Source: an uncultured Clostridia bacterium
Lineage (GTDB): Bacteria > Bacillota > Clostridia > Oscillospirales > Acutalibacteraceae
DNA length: 64,000 nucleotides
Direction: 5' to 3'
NCBI GenBank assembly: GCA_945912145.1
Contig: CAMEBF010000004.1
Coordinates: 78,357-142,356, forward strand
The position numbers and the translations under genes were made by a program. The first letter of the stretch is position 1. Each line of letters begins with the position of its first letter. The notes beneath the pieces are model-generated. The model did not search any database, was not told the origin of the DNA, and saw nothing but the letters and a program-made list of their open reading frames with translations. Of the stretch, positions 37,680 through 45,045 are shown piece by piece.

Positions 37680-37745
37680 ATGAAAACTGTAACAAAAACA
37701 ATGATGTATCGTCAAGCCCTAATTCATTATGCAAACAAATATGGG
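37680..37745 (+). pseudogene. N-terminal remnant of a DDE integrase/transposase
   Basis: An ATG opens MKTVTKTMMYRQALIHYANK, which resembles the N-terminus of IS481/IS3-like integrases with their helix-turn-helix. Homology stops after about 22 residues, and the frame then runs into sequence that reads better on the other strand. Inverted repeats TGTTACAGTT/AACTGTAACA (37631-37640/37685-37694) and an imperfect pair (37612-37627/37664-37679) overlap its start and are probably part of the old element. Recognition is by eye. Confidence 0.45.
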
Positions 37746-37885
37746 GGCACAAGGTCCTTTTCTTGCGTATGCATCTTGCTCTCAACATAGATGATTGCGC
37801 GATCTTTTTTCGGGCTGACGGATAATTGTTTTGCTTCAAACCCTTAACATTTTGCTTCGATTTTGATATCTTCAAGACAGAGCAT
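37741..37885 (-). pseudogene. Frameshifted N-terminal remnant of an ISL3-like transposase
   Basis: After AAAGGAG, ATG at 37885 opens MLCLEDIKIEAKC, then an in-frame stop, then GFEAKQLSVSPKKDRAIIYV and ESKMHTQE; after a frameshift the other frame reads RTLCPH, like the start of the CPHC zinc-binding cluster of ISL3-family transposases. Only the first 50 or so residues remain, abutting the integrase remnant on the opposite strand. A 16-bp inverted repeat (37880-37895/37926-37941) overlaps its start. Confidence 0.4.
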
Positions 37886-38263
37886 AGAATTCTCCTTTTC
37901 TGGCCGGTGTCGCTACTACCATTTTGGAGTTTTCTATGCTCTTTTTCAATACTTATTTTCCCCAAACTTTTCGTGAAGAGGATTCTTTTAATTATCGGAA
38001 AAAATTGAAAAAATTTTTTTGCTTGATTTTTTGATTCGCAGCACCTCACGGCATTCCGGCATTTTTCTTGTCAAACGCCTGCATATCGGGACTTTCAGGG
38101 AATCCGGAAATATTTGAAAAATCAAAAATGCTGCATTTTTTCCGTTTTTCGTTTTCAGTTTTTCCAGAAAAATCCTGCTTTTGACACCCCCGTTTTTTTG
38201 ATTTCTGCGATATGCTTTTTTCTTCCTATTTTTTACCAAGTTGCTTTTTCCCTTGCAAACGCC
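37886..38263. other. AT-rich gene-free stretch
   Basis: About 380 bases rich in homopolymeric A and T runs. Apart from the inverted repeat at 37880-37941 and the promoter of the next gene, I see no ORF with a ribosome-binding site, no RNA gene and no strong terminator. It looks like decayed mobile DNA. Confidence 0.5.
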
Positions 38264-38292
38264 TTGACTGAAAAAAAACAATATGGTAATAT
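38264..38292 (+). promoter_or_regulatory. Putative promoter of the murT-gatD operon
   Basis: TTGACT (38264-38269), 17-base spacer, TAATAT (38287-38292), 30 bases before the start codon. Confidence 0.65.
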
Positions 38293-38322
38293 TATCTTAA
38301 ACGAAAAAGAGGGAGATATACC

Positions 38323-39717
38323 ATGTTCCGATTTCTGATAGCTTTTCTTCTGGGCAAGCTCGCCAAAGCCGCTCTGAAGCTGATGGGCCGCCGTGCCACG
38401 CATTTTCCCGGCAAGCTGGCGGTCAAAATTTGTCCGGACTTCCTTCGCTATGTCGGCAAGCCCGGAAAAATCATCTGTGTGACGGGCACGAACGGCAAGA
38501 CGAGCACCTGCAATATGATCGAGGACGCATTGCGGCAGGACGGCGTGAAAGTTCTCGACAACAGCTACGGCTCCAACACGCTGGCCGGTATCAGCGCGAC
38601 GCTCATCGACGGCGTAAATCTTTTCAACAAGCCGAAATACGAAACGATGGTGCTCGAAGTGGACGAACGCAGTTCGCTTCATATTTATAAGTATATTACG
38701 CCGGACTACTTTATCTGCACCAATCTGTTCCGCGATTCGCTGATGCGCAACGCGCACACGGAATACATTTTCAAGATGATCAACGACTATCTGCCCGCAG
38801 AATCCACCTTGATTCTCAACGGCGATGACATCATCAGTTCACGTCTCGGCGAAGGCAAAAACAAAAACCGTGTTTTCTTCTCTGTGGACAAACTCCCGGG
38901 AGAAGAGACGGAAAACACAAACATCATCAACGACGGCCGCACCTGCCCCGTCTGCGGTGCTAAAATGATCTACACGTTCAAACGGTATCACCATATCGGT
39001 CAGGCGCATTGCTCACATTGTTCGCTTGAGTCGCCGGCTTCCGATTATGAGGTGACAACGGCGGACTATAAAAACAGAACCGTCACCGTGCGCTATCACG
39101 GCGCAGAGCATTCTTTCCCGCTCATCAGCGACACGATCTTTAACATTTATAACGAAGTCGCCGTCGTCGCGTTGCTGACGGAATACGGCTATGACGACCA
39201 AAAAATCGCCGCATTCCTCGGCAAGCTCCATATCACCGCAACCCGCTACAGCGAGATGAAAGTCGGTGACGTGAACGTCATCTGCACCATGCTCAAGGGC
39301 TTCAATCCCATCGCCTGTTCGCGCAACTGCCACACCGCAAAGATCACAAAAGGCAAAAAGGCGGTCTTCCTGATGGTGGACGACACCAATCACGAACGTG
39401 AGGACTGCGAAAACGTGGCGTGGTACTACGAAGCGGATCTGGAGTATCTGAACGACGATTCCATCGTCCGTATCTACGCCGCCGGTCCCCGCGCAGACGA
39501 CATGAAATACCGTCTTCTGCTTGCCGGCGTTCCCGAAGAAAAGATCATTACGGGCAAAAACGAAATGGACACCGTCTCAAAAGTATCACTCGACGGCATC
39601 GACACGCTGATGATCTTTTTCGATATGTTCCGATTCGATATTCTGGAAAAGCAGATCAAACCCGCCATTGCAAAAAAATCAGCGGCAGCCGGCCAAAACG
39701 GAGGTGAGACGGCATGA
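38323..39717 (+). CDS. murT: MurT-like Mur ligase (lipid II isoglutaminyl synthase subunit), divergent
   Basis: A 464-residue Mur-ligase-family protein, normally the synthase subunit of MurT/GatD, which amidates D-Glu of lipid II. Visible are the P-loop VTGTNGKTST (about 48-57), the Mur central domain and an inserted four-cysteine zinc ribbon (CPVCGAK … HCSHC, about 208-232), all typical of MurT. The C-terminal DUF1727 part departs from what I remember of Staphylococcus MurT: the NPAG-containing segment reads LKGFNPIACSR, and the DGxDTSW stretch reads NHEREDCENVAWYYEAD. Its stop overlaps gatD as ATGA. Confidence 0.8.
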   Translation: MFRFLIAFLLGKLAKAALKLMGRRATHFPGKLAVKICPDFLRYVGKPGKIICVTGTNGKTSTCNMIEDALRQDGVKVLDNSYGSNTLAGISATLIDGVNLFNKPKYETMVLEVDERSSLHIYKYITPDYFICTNLFRDSLMRNAHTEYIFKMINDYLPAESTLILNGDDIISSRLGEGKNKNRVFFSVDKLPGEETENTNIINDGRTCPVCGAKMIYTFKRYHHIGQAHCSHCSLESPASDYEVTTADYKNRTVTVRYHGAEHSFPLISDTIFNIYNEVAVVALLTEYGYDDQKIAAFLGKLHITATRYSEMKVGDVNVICTMLKGFNPIACSRNCHTAKITKGKKAVFLMVDDTNHEREDCENVAWYYEADLEYLNDDSIVRIYAAGPRADDMKYRLLLAGVPEEKIITGKNEMDTVSKVSLDGIDTLMIFFDMFRFDILEKQIKPAIAKKSAAAGQNGGETA

Positions 39718-40418
39718 CGGCGGAAATTCTTTTCAGCGACTATTTTCTGTTCGGTGACATGGCCAATGTGGAATACATGAAAAAATGCCTGCCGGACAGA
39801 GAATTTATTCTCACAGACATTCACGACAAGCCCTATTTTACCGAGCATGAGCCGGATCTCATCTATATGGGCGCGATGTCCGAAAGCAACCAGGTACGCG
39901 TAATCGAAGCACTGACGCCATACGTCGACCGTCTGAACGAGCTGATCGACAAGGGCGTGCATATGCTCTTTACGGCGAACGCCTGTGATATTCTGGGTAC
40001 AAGCATTTTCGACAGCGGCGAAAAGACCGAATGTCTCGGACTCTTTGATTTTCACGTTGTGCGCAAAATGCTCAAACGCTTCAACGGCATGACGCTCGGA
40101 ACCTATAACGGCATCGATATTGTAGGCTACAAAAGCCAGTTCGGGCTGGCGTTCCCGGATTCCTGCGACGAAAAATTCTTTGACGTCACGCGTGGCGTCG
40201 GTCTCAATCCCGACTGTCCGTGGGAAGGTTTTCACCGTAAGAACCTGATCGCGACGTATCTGATCGGGCCGTTCCTGATCATCAATCCGCTTTTCACAAA
40301 GCAATGGCTGTCTGAGATCGAGGGGAAGCCCGTTGTGCTGCCGTTTGAAGACGCCGCCGTCAAAGCGTATCAGGCGCGTCTGCGCGACTTTAAGGATCCC
40401 GACCGTAAAATCATCTGA
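39714..40418 (+). CDS. gatD: GatD-like glutamine amidotransferase subunit lacking catalytic Cys and His
   Basis: A 234-residue class I glutamine-amidotransferase-like protein, co-translated with murT. In functional GatD the nucleophile lies in (T/A)ICGGYQ(F/L)LG and the catalytic His in TYLHGP. Here the aligned segments read FTANACDILG and TYLIGP: the Cys position is Ala and the His is Ile, although the flanks (GLFDF, RKNLIATYL-GP) are clearly homologous. The Cys three positions on is out of register. It probably cannot release ammonia from glutamine and may instead be a structural partner of MurT or act with free ammonia. Confidence 0.78.
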   Translation: MTAEILFSDYFLFGDMANVEYMKKCLPDREFILTDIHDKPYFTEHEPDLIYMGAMSESNQVRVIEALTPYVDRLNELIDKGVHMLFTANACDILGTSIFDSGEKTECLGLFDFHVVRKMLKRFNGMTLGTYNGIDIVGYKSQFGLAFPDSCDEKFFDVTRGVGLNPDCPWEGFHRKNLIATYLIGPFLIINPLFTKQWLSEIEGKPVVLPFEDAAVKAYQARLRDFKDPDRKII

Positions 40419-40462
40419 CGATAAGCTCTGTATCGAACATCAGAATGAAGGAGAAGATCAAA

Positions 40463-41206
40463 ATGAAAAAAGCATTACGGTTTTGTCTCAGCATCATCCT
40501 GCTGGTATCCGTTTTGTCTTTGCCGGTCGGCGCAGAGGAAGCGACCGTTTTGAAAAACGGCATTCTCTATTCCGCCGATCAGACGGTACTGCTCAACTGC
40601 ACGGAAAAATACAACGGCGGATCGGTATTGGCGATCCCCGACGGCGTAACACAGATCGCCGACGGTGCTTTTATGGGCAATACAACAATTCAAACGGTCT
40701 TTTTCCCCACGACATTGCAAAAAATCGGAAACGACTCCTTCCGCGACTCCGCGCTGACAACTGCCGATCTGTCCGGTTGCCCCGAGCTGACGAGAATCTG
40801 TAATTCCGCATTCGCCGGCTGCGTCAGGTTGACGTCAGTTTCTCTGCCCCGGAACGCTGAAATCATTGAGGAAAGCGTTTTCCGCGGATGCGCCGCACTA
40901 CACTCGGTCAGATTCGGCGAAACCGTTGTGCCCGATTCCTGCTTCATCGGATGTCAGCAGCTAAAAACCGTTACCGTCGTACTGCCTGACGGCGTGGAAA
41001 AGACCTATCGACCCGGCAAGCTGTCGCCGAACGACGAAAGCGCGCTAAAAGCCTCCGATGCGCGTAGCATATTGCGGCTCGCGGCGGAACTCGATCTGAC
41101 GCTCGAATATATGATTTTCGGCGCGGACGTCAACCGTGACGGAAAAATCACCGCGGTGGACGCAAGAACCGTTCTGCGGGTAGCCGCACATCTGGATACA
41201 CTCTGA
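40463..41206 (+). CDS. Secreted leucine-rich-repeat protein with dockerin-like C-terminus
   Basis: A 247-residue exported protein. The ATG at 40463 (MKKALRFCLSIILL) follows AAGGAG by nine bases and starts a signal peptide cut near GAEE. Residues about 45-180 hold BspA-type LRR_5 repeats (IPDGVTQIADGAFMGNTTIQ; FRGCAALHSVRFGE). The last 60 residues look like a dockerin: SDARSILRLAAEL, then ADVNRDGKITAVDARTVLRV. Only the second segment has a full calcium loop. A dockerin would attach it to a cohesin scaffold, but no cohesin is in the window. Confidence 0.82.
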   Translation: MKKALRFCLSIILLVSVLSLPVGAEEATVLKNGILYSADQTVLLNCTEKYNGGSVLAIPDGVTQIADGAFMGNTTIQTVFFPTTLQKIGNDSFRDSALTTADLSGCPELTRICNSAFAGCVRLTSVSLPRNAEIIEESVFRGCAALHSVRFGETVVPDSCFIGCQQLKTVTVVLPDGVEKTYRPGKLSPNDESALKASDARSILRLAAELDLTLEYMIFGADVNRDGKITAVDARTVLRVAAHLDTL

Positions 41207-41218
41207 TAAAAGCAACAA

Positions 41219-41254
41219 AAAGAACGGTACAACGCAAGGGCTGTACCGTTCTTT
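41219..41254. terminator. Bidirectional terminator
   Basis: A perfect 13-bp stem AAAGAACGGTACA (41219-41231) and TGTACCGTTCTTT (41242-41254) separates the LRR-dockerin gene from the convergent microprotein gene. Confidence 0.85.
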
Positions 41255-41264
41255 GTATGACGAA

Positions 41265-41402
41265 TCAATAACCGATCTTGGAGAAGTCTTCATCCGAATA
41301 AACAGGATCCTGACCTCTTGCCTTTTTGACAAGATTCGTGATCGTCATAATCATGAACTGAACAAGATTATAGATCTTGACGCCGATTGCAGCGATATCC
41401 AT
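41265..41402 (-). CDS. 45-residue putative membrane microprotein
   Basis: A short minus-strand ORF with a strong ribosome-binding site: AGGAGG ends nine bases before the ATG at 41402. The product starts MDIAAIGVKIYNLVQFMIM, continues TITNLVKKARGQDPVYSD and ends EDFSKIGY. Residues about 3-25 are hydrophobic with amphipathic character, followed by a basic patch and an acidic tail. It lies 51 bases after the CmpB-type membrane gene and before a strong terminator, so it is probably the second gene of that unit. Function unknown; I do not recognise the family. Confidence 0.7.
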   Translation of the reverse strand: MDIAAIGVKIYNLVQFMIMTITNLVKKARGQDPVYSDEDFSKIGY

Positions 41403-41453
41403 TTTCCCTGTCCTCCTTTTGAAAAATTGATATGTCAAAACAAGCCGAACGGC

Positions 41454-42086
41454 TCATTTTTCCACCTTTTTGGAATTGGCATAAATCTTATGCATTCGTT
41501 CGTTGTCGAAATGCTCGTCGAAGAAAACGTCGATGCGGCTTGACGCGGGCACGCCCTTTTCTCGTTCGTTCATCCGGAACGCGGCACCGGCAGACATCAT
41601 CGCGTCAAATACGAAGAAAACAGAGAACGCCCAGACAAATGCCGTAACGGCGTTGGGATTAAGCGCGTTCACGAGCTTATCGGTCAGCGGCATAAAGACC
41701 TTGACCCAGAACACTCCTAAGACACCCCAGAACAAAGAGTAAAGCAGGCAAACGCGGCCGTTGATATTCAGCGGCAGGTGGCTGTAATCCCACGCGACGG
41801 AACCGAAAACGATCTCCTGTCCGAGCGAGCATATGTACTCCGCCGCCGTGCCGACAAGGAACGAAATCAAAAATACCTTCCACAGCGAGGAATCCGAAAA
41901 ACGCGACAGCACCAGCGTCAGCAGAACGCCGCCCATACCGTAAGCGACGCTCAGCGGCCCGTAAACGAGCGACTGACGGCTCTCCAGGTAGCCGTTTTTG
42001 ATGATGCACCATACGGATTCGACACAGAATCCTATCACGCAGCAGGACGCAAAAACGCAAACAAGTTTTTCAAAGTTGAGCTTCAC
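41454..42086 (-). CDS. CmpB-type putative ABC-transporter membrane protein
   Basis: A 210-residue membrane protein resembling the ABC_trans_CmpB (DUF1113) family, with six or so hydrophobic segments and the typical SLVYGPLSVAYGMGGVL and EYICSLGQEIVFGSVAWDYS regions. I start it at a GTG at 42086 (MKLNFEKLVCVF) behind AGGAGGGGG; an in-frame ATG 33 bases upstream has no ribosome-binding site. Despite the family name no ATPase partner is adjacent. It is divergent from a TetR gene, which probably controls it. A TATAAT box lies upstream, without a clear -35. Confidence 0.75.
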   Translation of the reverse strand: MKLNFEKLVCVFASCCVIGFCVESVWCIIKNGYLESRQSLVYGPLSVAYGMGGVLLTLVLSRFSDSSLWKVFLISFLVGTAAEYICSLGQEIVFGSVAWDYSHLPLNINGRVCLLYSLFWGVLGVFWVKVFMPLTDKLVNALNPNAVTAFVWAFSVFFVFDAMMSAGAAFRMNEREKGVPASSRIDVFFDEHFDNERMHKIYANSKKVEK

Positions 42087-42254
42087 AGCAAAATCCCCCT
42101 CCTGTATTTCTCTTCCCATGCAGGAAGCTCTTGACTTTTTTCCCTCTTTATATTATATTAAGAGTAGATGAACAACAAGAAACAAATTTTACAAACTGTT
42201 AAAAATTGGACATATTGTTAAATTTGTATCAAATTTTCAGGTAAGGAGAGAATC

Positions 42255-42821
42255 ATGAAAACGCCCGCAGCAGAACATCTGAACGCTTCGACCGAACGCA
42301 CGCTGAAGCTTCTTTCGGAGTCGCTTTTAAACTTATTGGAGCAGTCGCCGCTTGAAAAGATTACGGTCATCGACATCTGCAAAAACGCCGATGTGCCGCG
42401 CGCGACGTTCTATAATCATTTTGAGGATAAATTCGACCTGCTGCGCTACACCATGCATCTGCTCGCGGCCGAGCTGCATCTGTTTCAGGATACGCCGGAT
42501 GACGAACAGGCTTACATCCGGCAGGCCATCGTCAGCCTGCTGGACTTTGAAGAGAAGAATCGGCATTTTCTGAAACGGGTCAGCTCTGCCAATTATAACA
42601 GTATACTTTTCGCCGAGATCAAGCAATTCGTTTACGAACAGCTCGTCGCGCTGCTCAACAGCAAAAAATTACAGGGACGCGTCTATCCCGTCGATGAAAA
42701 GATCATTGCGGAGCTGTATTCCAACGCGATCGTCTATTCGATCAAAACATGGCTCGAAAACGGCCTGCCCGCGCCGCGTGACGAGATCATCGAATCCATG
42801 CTGCTGCTGATGTCGCTGTAA
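42255..42821 (+). CDS. TetR-family transcriptional regulator
   Basis: A 188-residue repressor-like protein. The N-terminal helix-turn-helix is clear: ESLLNLLEQSPLEKITVIDI, then CKNADVPRATFYNHFEDKFD (about 22-60). The C-terminal half is a ligand-binding helical bundle of unspecified specificity. ATG 42255 follows AAGGAGAGAATC. It is divergent from the CmpB-type gene, its most likely target. Confidence 0.9.
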   Translation: MKTPAAEHLNASTERTLKLLSESLLNLLEQSPLEKITVIDICKNADVPRATFYNHFEDKFDLLRYTMHLLAAELHLFQDTPDDEQAYIRQAIVSLLDFEEKNRHFLKRVSSANYNSILFAEIKQFVYEQLVALLNSKKLQGRVYPVDEKIIAELYSNAIVYSIKTWLENGLPAPRDEIIESMLLLMSL

Positions 42822-42867
42822 GGGAATGGTCCTGAAGCAGAACTTTGCATCATTCAGGGCATACAAA

Positions 42868-42897
42868 AAGTCACGGTTTGATTTCTTACCGTGACTT
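42868..42897 (-). terminator. Minus-strand terminator between tetR and the toxin-antitoxin locus
   Basis: AAGTCACGGT and ACCGTGACTT form a 10-bp stem; on the minus strand CTTTTTG follows. It would stop minus-strand read-through before tetR. The plus-strand -35 box TTGACA (42896) begins inside its right arm. Confidence 0.7.
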
Positions 42898-42981
42898 GAC
42901 AAAATGGAATCTTTATAGTATAATAAGGTCAAGAGGTAACCGTTCAAAGCGGTTAGCGCTATTGTTCTAAATTCAATTTAA

Positions 42982-43013
42982 AACAACCGTCACTTTGCCG
43001 AGTGGCGGTTGTT
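42982..43013 (-). terminator. Terminator overlapping the end of the toxin-candidate ORF
   Basis: Minus strand AACAACCGCCACT, loop CGGCAA, AGTGACGGTTGTT (13 bp with one wobble), then TTAAATT. The stop codon of the small ORF lies in the right arm. Confidence 0.7.
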
Positions 43014-43076
43014 GCTTGTTATCCTTATCGTTATGGTGTATCGTTTGCCGATATGTAACGTAATGATAATTGGCAT
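42990..43076 (-). CDS. 28-residue peptide, candidate type I toxin
   Basis: An ORF behind a near-perfect ribosome-binding site (AAAGGAGGTGA, eight bases between AGGAGG and ATG). The product is MPIIITLHIGKRYTITIRIT followed by SNNRHSAK: alternating hydrophobic and polar residues, basic, not a clear membrane helix. The mRNA starts at a consensus promoter at 43204-43176 and ends in a hairpin that includes the stop codon. An opposing consensus promoter makes an antisense RNA across it. I recall similar short peptides ending in NNRH-type tails in other Clostridia, without known function. Confidence 0.6.
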   Translation of the reverse strand: MPIIITLHIGKRYTITIRITSNNRHSAK

Positions 43077-43175
43077 ATGCGTCACCTCCTTTCGGAGGAT
43101 ATACGCCAACCGCCTTATTCTCGATAAACCTCTTGACCGTTCCTCAAAACCCGAAGGATTTCGGGAATGGTTTTA

Positions 43176-43204
43176 TTATAGATCGGAAAAAAGGTTTTGT
43201 CAAT
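43176..43204 (-). promoter_or_regulatory. Consensus promoter of the small-peptide mRNA
   Basis: Minus strand TTGACA (43204-43199), 17-base spacer, TATAAT (43181-43176). The predicted 5' end carries the hairpin CCCGAA-atcc-TTCGGG. Confidence 0.8.
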
Positions 43205-43251
43205 ACGTTTTGAAATCGATCGGAATAACGGCAATCAGAAAGCCGTTCGTT

Positions 43252-45045
43252 TTATTTTTCCGTATATTTTTCCGCCTGGAGACGGAACATATAGGCGTAT
43301 TTGCCGTTTTGCGCCATCAGCTCTTCATGCGTGCCGCTTTCGACGATTTCGCCGTTTTCCATCATGAAAATGCGGTCGGCGTGCCGGGTGGTGGAAAGAC
43401 GGTGCGAGATGAAGATCACCGTTTTTTCCTTCGCCGCTTCCGCCATGGAGCGGTTCAGCTCGTACTCCGAAACCGGGTCGAGATTCGCCGACGGCTCGTC
43501 GAGAATAACGTACGGACACTTTTTATAAAACGCTCTGGCGATGGCGATTTTCTGCTCTTCACCGCCGGAGAGCATCATGCCGTCGTCGCTGAACTCACGC
43601 AGAAGAACCGTTTCTGTACCGTTCGGCAGCTCCTTGCGAAAGCCTGCGTGACGCAGCGCATCCATGACTCTTTTCTCATCATAATCCGGCGAAAGCGCGA
43701 CATTCTCCCCGACTGTTGCACCGAAGATCTTGAAATCCTGAAAGACTGCGGCAAAGCGGTTCCGGTGCGACGCGATCGTCTCGTTCCGGATGTCCCTACC
43801 GCCGATGCGGATTTCGCCGTTCGACACGTCGTACAGACGCAGCAGCAGGTTTGTCAGCGTTGTCTTGCCTGCACCGTTGTAGCCGACAAGCGCGATCTTT
43901 TCACCGGGTCGGAGCGTCATGCTCACATTTTTCAGCGACGGCGTTTCGTTGCCGGGATAGGTGAAGCTGACATTTTTCAGCTCGATCGTCTCCGGCTCGC
44001 CGCATTCGGCTTCATGCGCGCCGTCCTTCATCGTCACCGGGCACGCCAAAAACGTGCGGTATTTTTCGATCATTTTGGAACGCTCCGTAAAGTTGCGGAT
44101 CGCATAGACCGTCAAATACATGACCGCGCTGCCGATCTGCACCGCGCCGTTGAAGGTCGCCACGAAATCGCCTGCCGACATGGTTTTGCTGACGATCGTC
44201 CGATAGCCGATATAGCCGGTCAGCACGAGCATAAAGCCGACGACCTGCACGGACGCGTCCTGCAAAAAGAACAGGATATCAAGCTTTTTGACATACTTTT
44301 TCTGCGTCTTCGTGATCTCATCCGCGCTCTGCGAAAAGCGTTTCATCAGAAGAGGCGTAATGCCGTTCATGCGCGTTTCTCCCGCGTATTCGGGCAGATA
44401 GAAAATCCGGGCAAAATAGTCGCTGCGGCGGTGTTTTTCCGTCGCGGCTTCCCGTCGCTGCATTTGCAGGGTTCCCGTTTTGCGTCCCACCGGAATAAAG
44501 GCCAGAACAAACACCAGAACAATGACCAGACAGACCCAATCAATCGACAGCAGCACCGACGAAATAATGATAAACGAGAGAATCTCCGTCACGTAATTGC
44601 GCACCTGTCCCAAAATGAACTGAATGTTCTCCGACGAAGTCTCGACCGCTAAAATGAAATCGCTGTAAAAGGACGAATTGTCATAGGCTGCGAGGTCAAG
44701 CGACACCGCTTTCTCATAGAGTTTCGCGTGAATGCCGCGATAGAGGTTCTCCTGCTCTTTGCGGATATACAATTCGTAACCCAGCGCGTTCAGGACACTC
44801 GCGGCGAGCATGATGCCGGCGATGAGCGCGACCGCGCCGATGATTTTTGCCGTATCGCCGCCGCCCTGCACCTCATCGATGATATACCGGATTCCGATGA
44901 CCGACACGAGCTTTGACGGCAGACGGTTGAGGATATGCAGCCCGATATCCATGAGCACCATGCCCGGCGAAATCGAGAACATCAGCTTCATGATGTACCG
45001 GATATTCGACGGAATGCTGTGCTGTGTTTTTTCCGTTTTCTTCAT
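43252..45045 (-). CDS. ABC exporter half-transporter (second subunit)
   Basis: A 597-residue fused membrane/ATPase protein: six membrane segments (about 20-320) and an ATPase domain with Walker A GYNGAGKTT, signature MLSGGEEQKIAIARAF, Walker B YVILDEPSANLDPVSE and the switch His in ISHRLSTT. In place of the usual LSGGQ it has LSGGE. The start shares ATGA with the preceding subunit gene, so the two are translated together and most likely form a heterodimer of the BmrCD/LmrCD kind. Substrate unknown; drug or peptide export is likely. Confidence 0.88.
   Translation of the reverse strand: MKKTEKTQHSIPSNIRYIMKLMFSISPGMVLMDIGLHILNRLPSKLVSVIGIRYIIDEVQGGGDTAKIIGAVALIAGIMLAASVLNALGYELYIRKEQENLYRGIHAKLYEKAVSLDLAAYDNSSFYSDFILAVETSSENIQFILGQVRNYVTEILSFIIISSVLLSIDWVCLVIVLVFVLAFIPVGRKTGTLQMQRREAATEKHRRSDYFARIFYLPEYAGETRMNGITPLLMKRFSQSADEITKTQKKYVKKLDILFFLQDASVQVVGFMLVLTGYIGYRTIVSKTMSAGDFVATFNGAVQIGSAVMYLTVYAIRNFTERSKMIEKYRTFLACPVTMKDGAHEAECGEPETIELKNVSFTYPGNETPSLKNVSMTLRPGEKIALVGYNGAGKTTLTNLLLRLYDVSNGEIRIGGRDIRNETIASHRNRFAAVFQDFKIFGATVGENVALSPDYDEKRVMDALRHAGFRKELPNGTETVLLREFSDDGMMLSGGEEQKIAIARAFYKKCPYVILDEPSANLDPVSEYELNRSMAEAAKEKTVIFISHRLSTTRHADRIFMMENGEIVESGTHEELMAQNGKYAYMFRLQAEKYTEK

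Larger units (their letters stand above)
42896..43170 (+). ncRNA. Candidate antitoxin RNA with consensus promoter
   Basis: TTGACA (42896-42901), 17 bases, TATAAT (42919-42924) predicts transcription from about 42931. No ORF with a ribosome-binding site lies on this strand. A hairpin CCCGAA-ggat-TTCGGG (43151-43166) followed by AATGGTTTTATT could end it. The RNA would be antisense to the whole 28-codon ORF on the minus strand, the usual geometry of a type I antitoxin. Confidence 0.55.

Noticed and set aside
37880..37941. 16-bp inverted repeat as a rho-independent terminator
   Set aside because: Long 30-base loop and two mismatches; it fits the end of a decayed insertion element better, though a TTTTT follows.
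42982..43013. The hairpin as a simple bidirectional terminator between tetR and the ABC genes
   Set aside because: It lies between two facing consensus promoters and contains the stop codon of a well-initiated small ORF, so the toxin-antitoxin reading explains more.
43009..44652. A 547-codon open frame on the plus strand opposite the ABC exporter
   Set aside because: It is antisense to a clear ABC transporter with intact motifs; the protein is rich in Arg/His with no recognisable domain and no ribosome-binding site. It is a codon-bias shadow.
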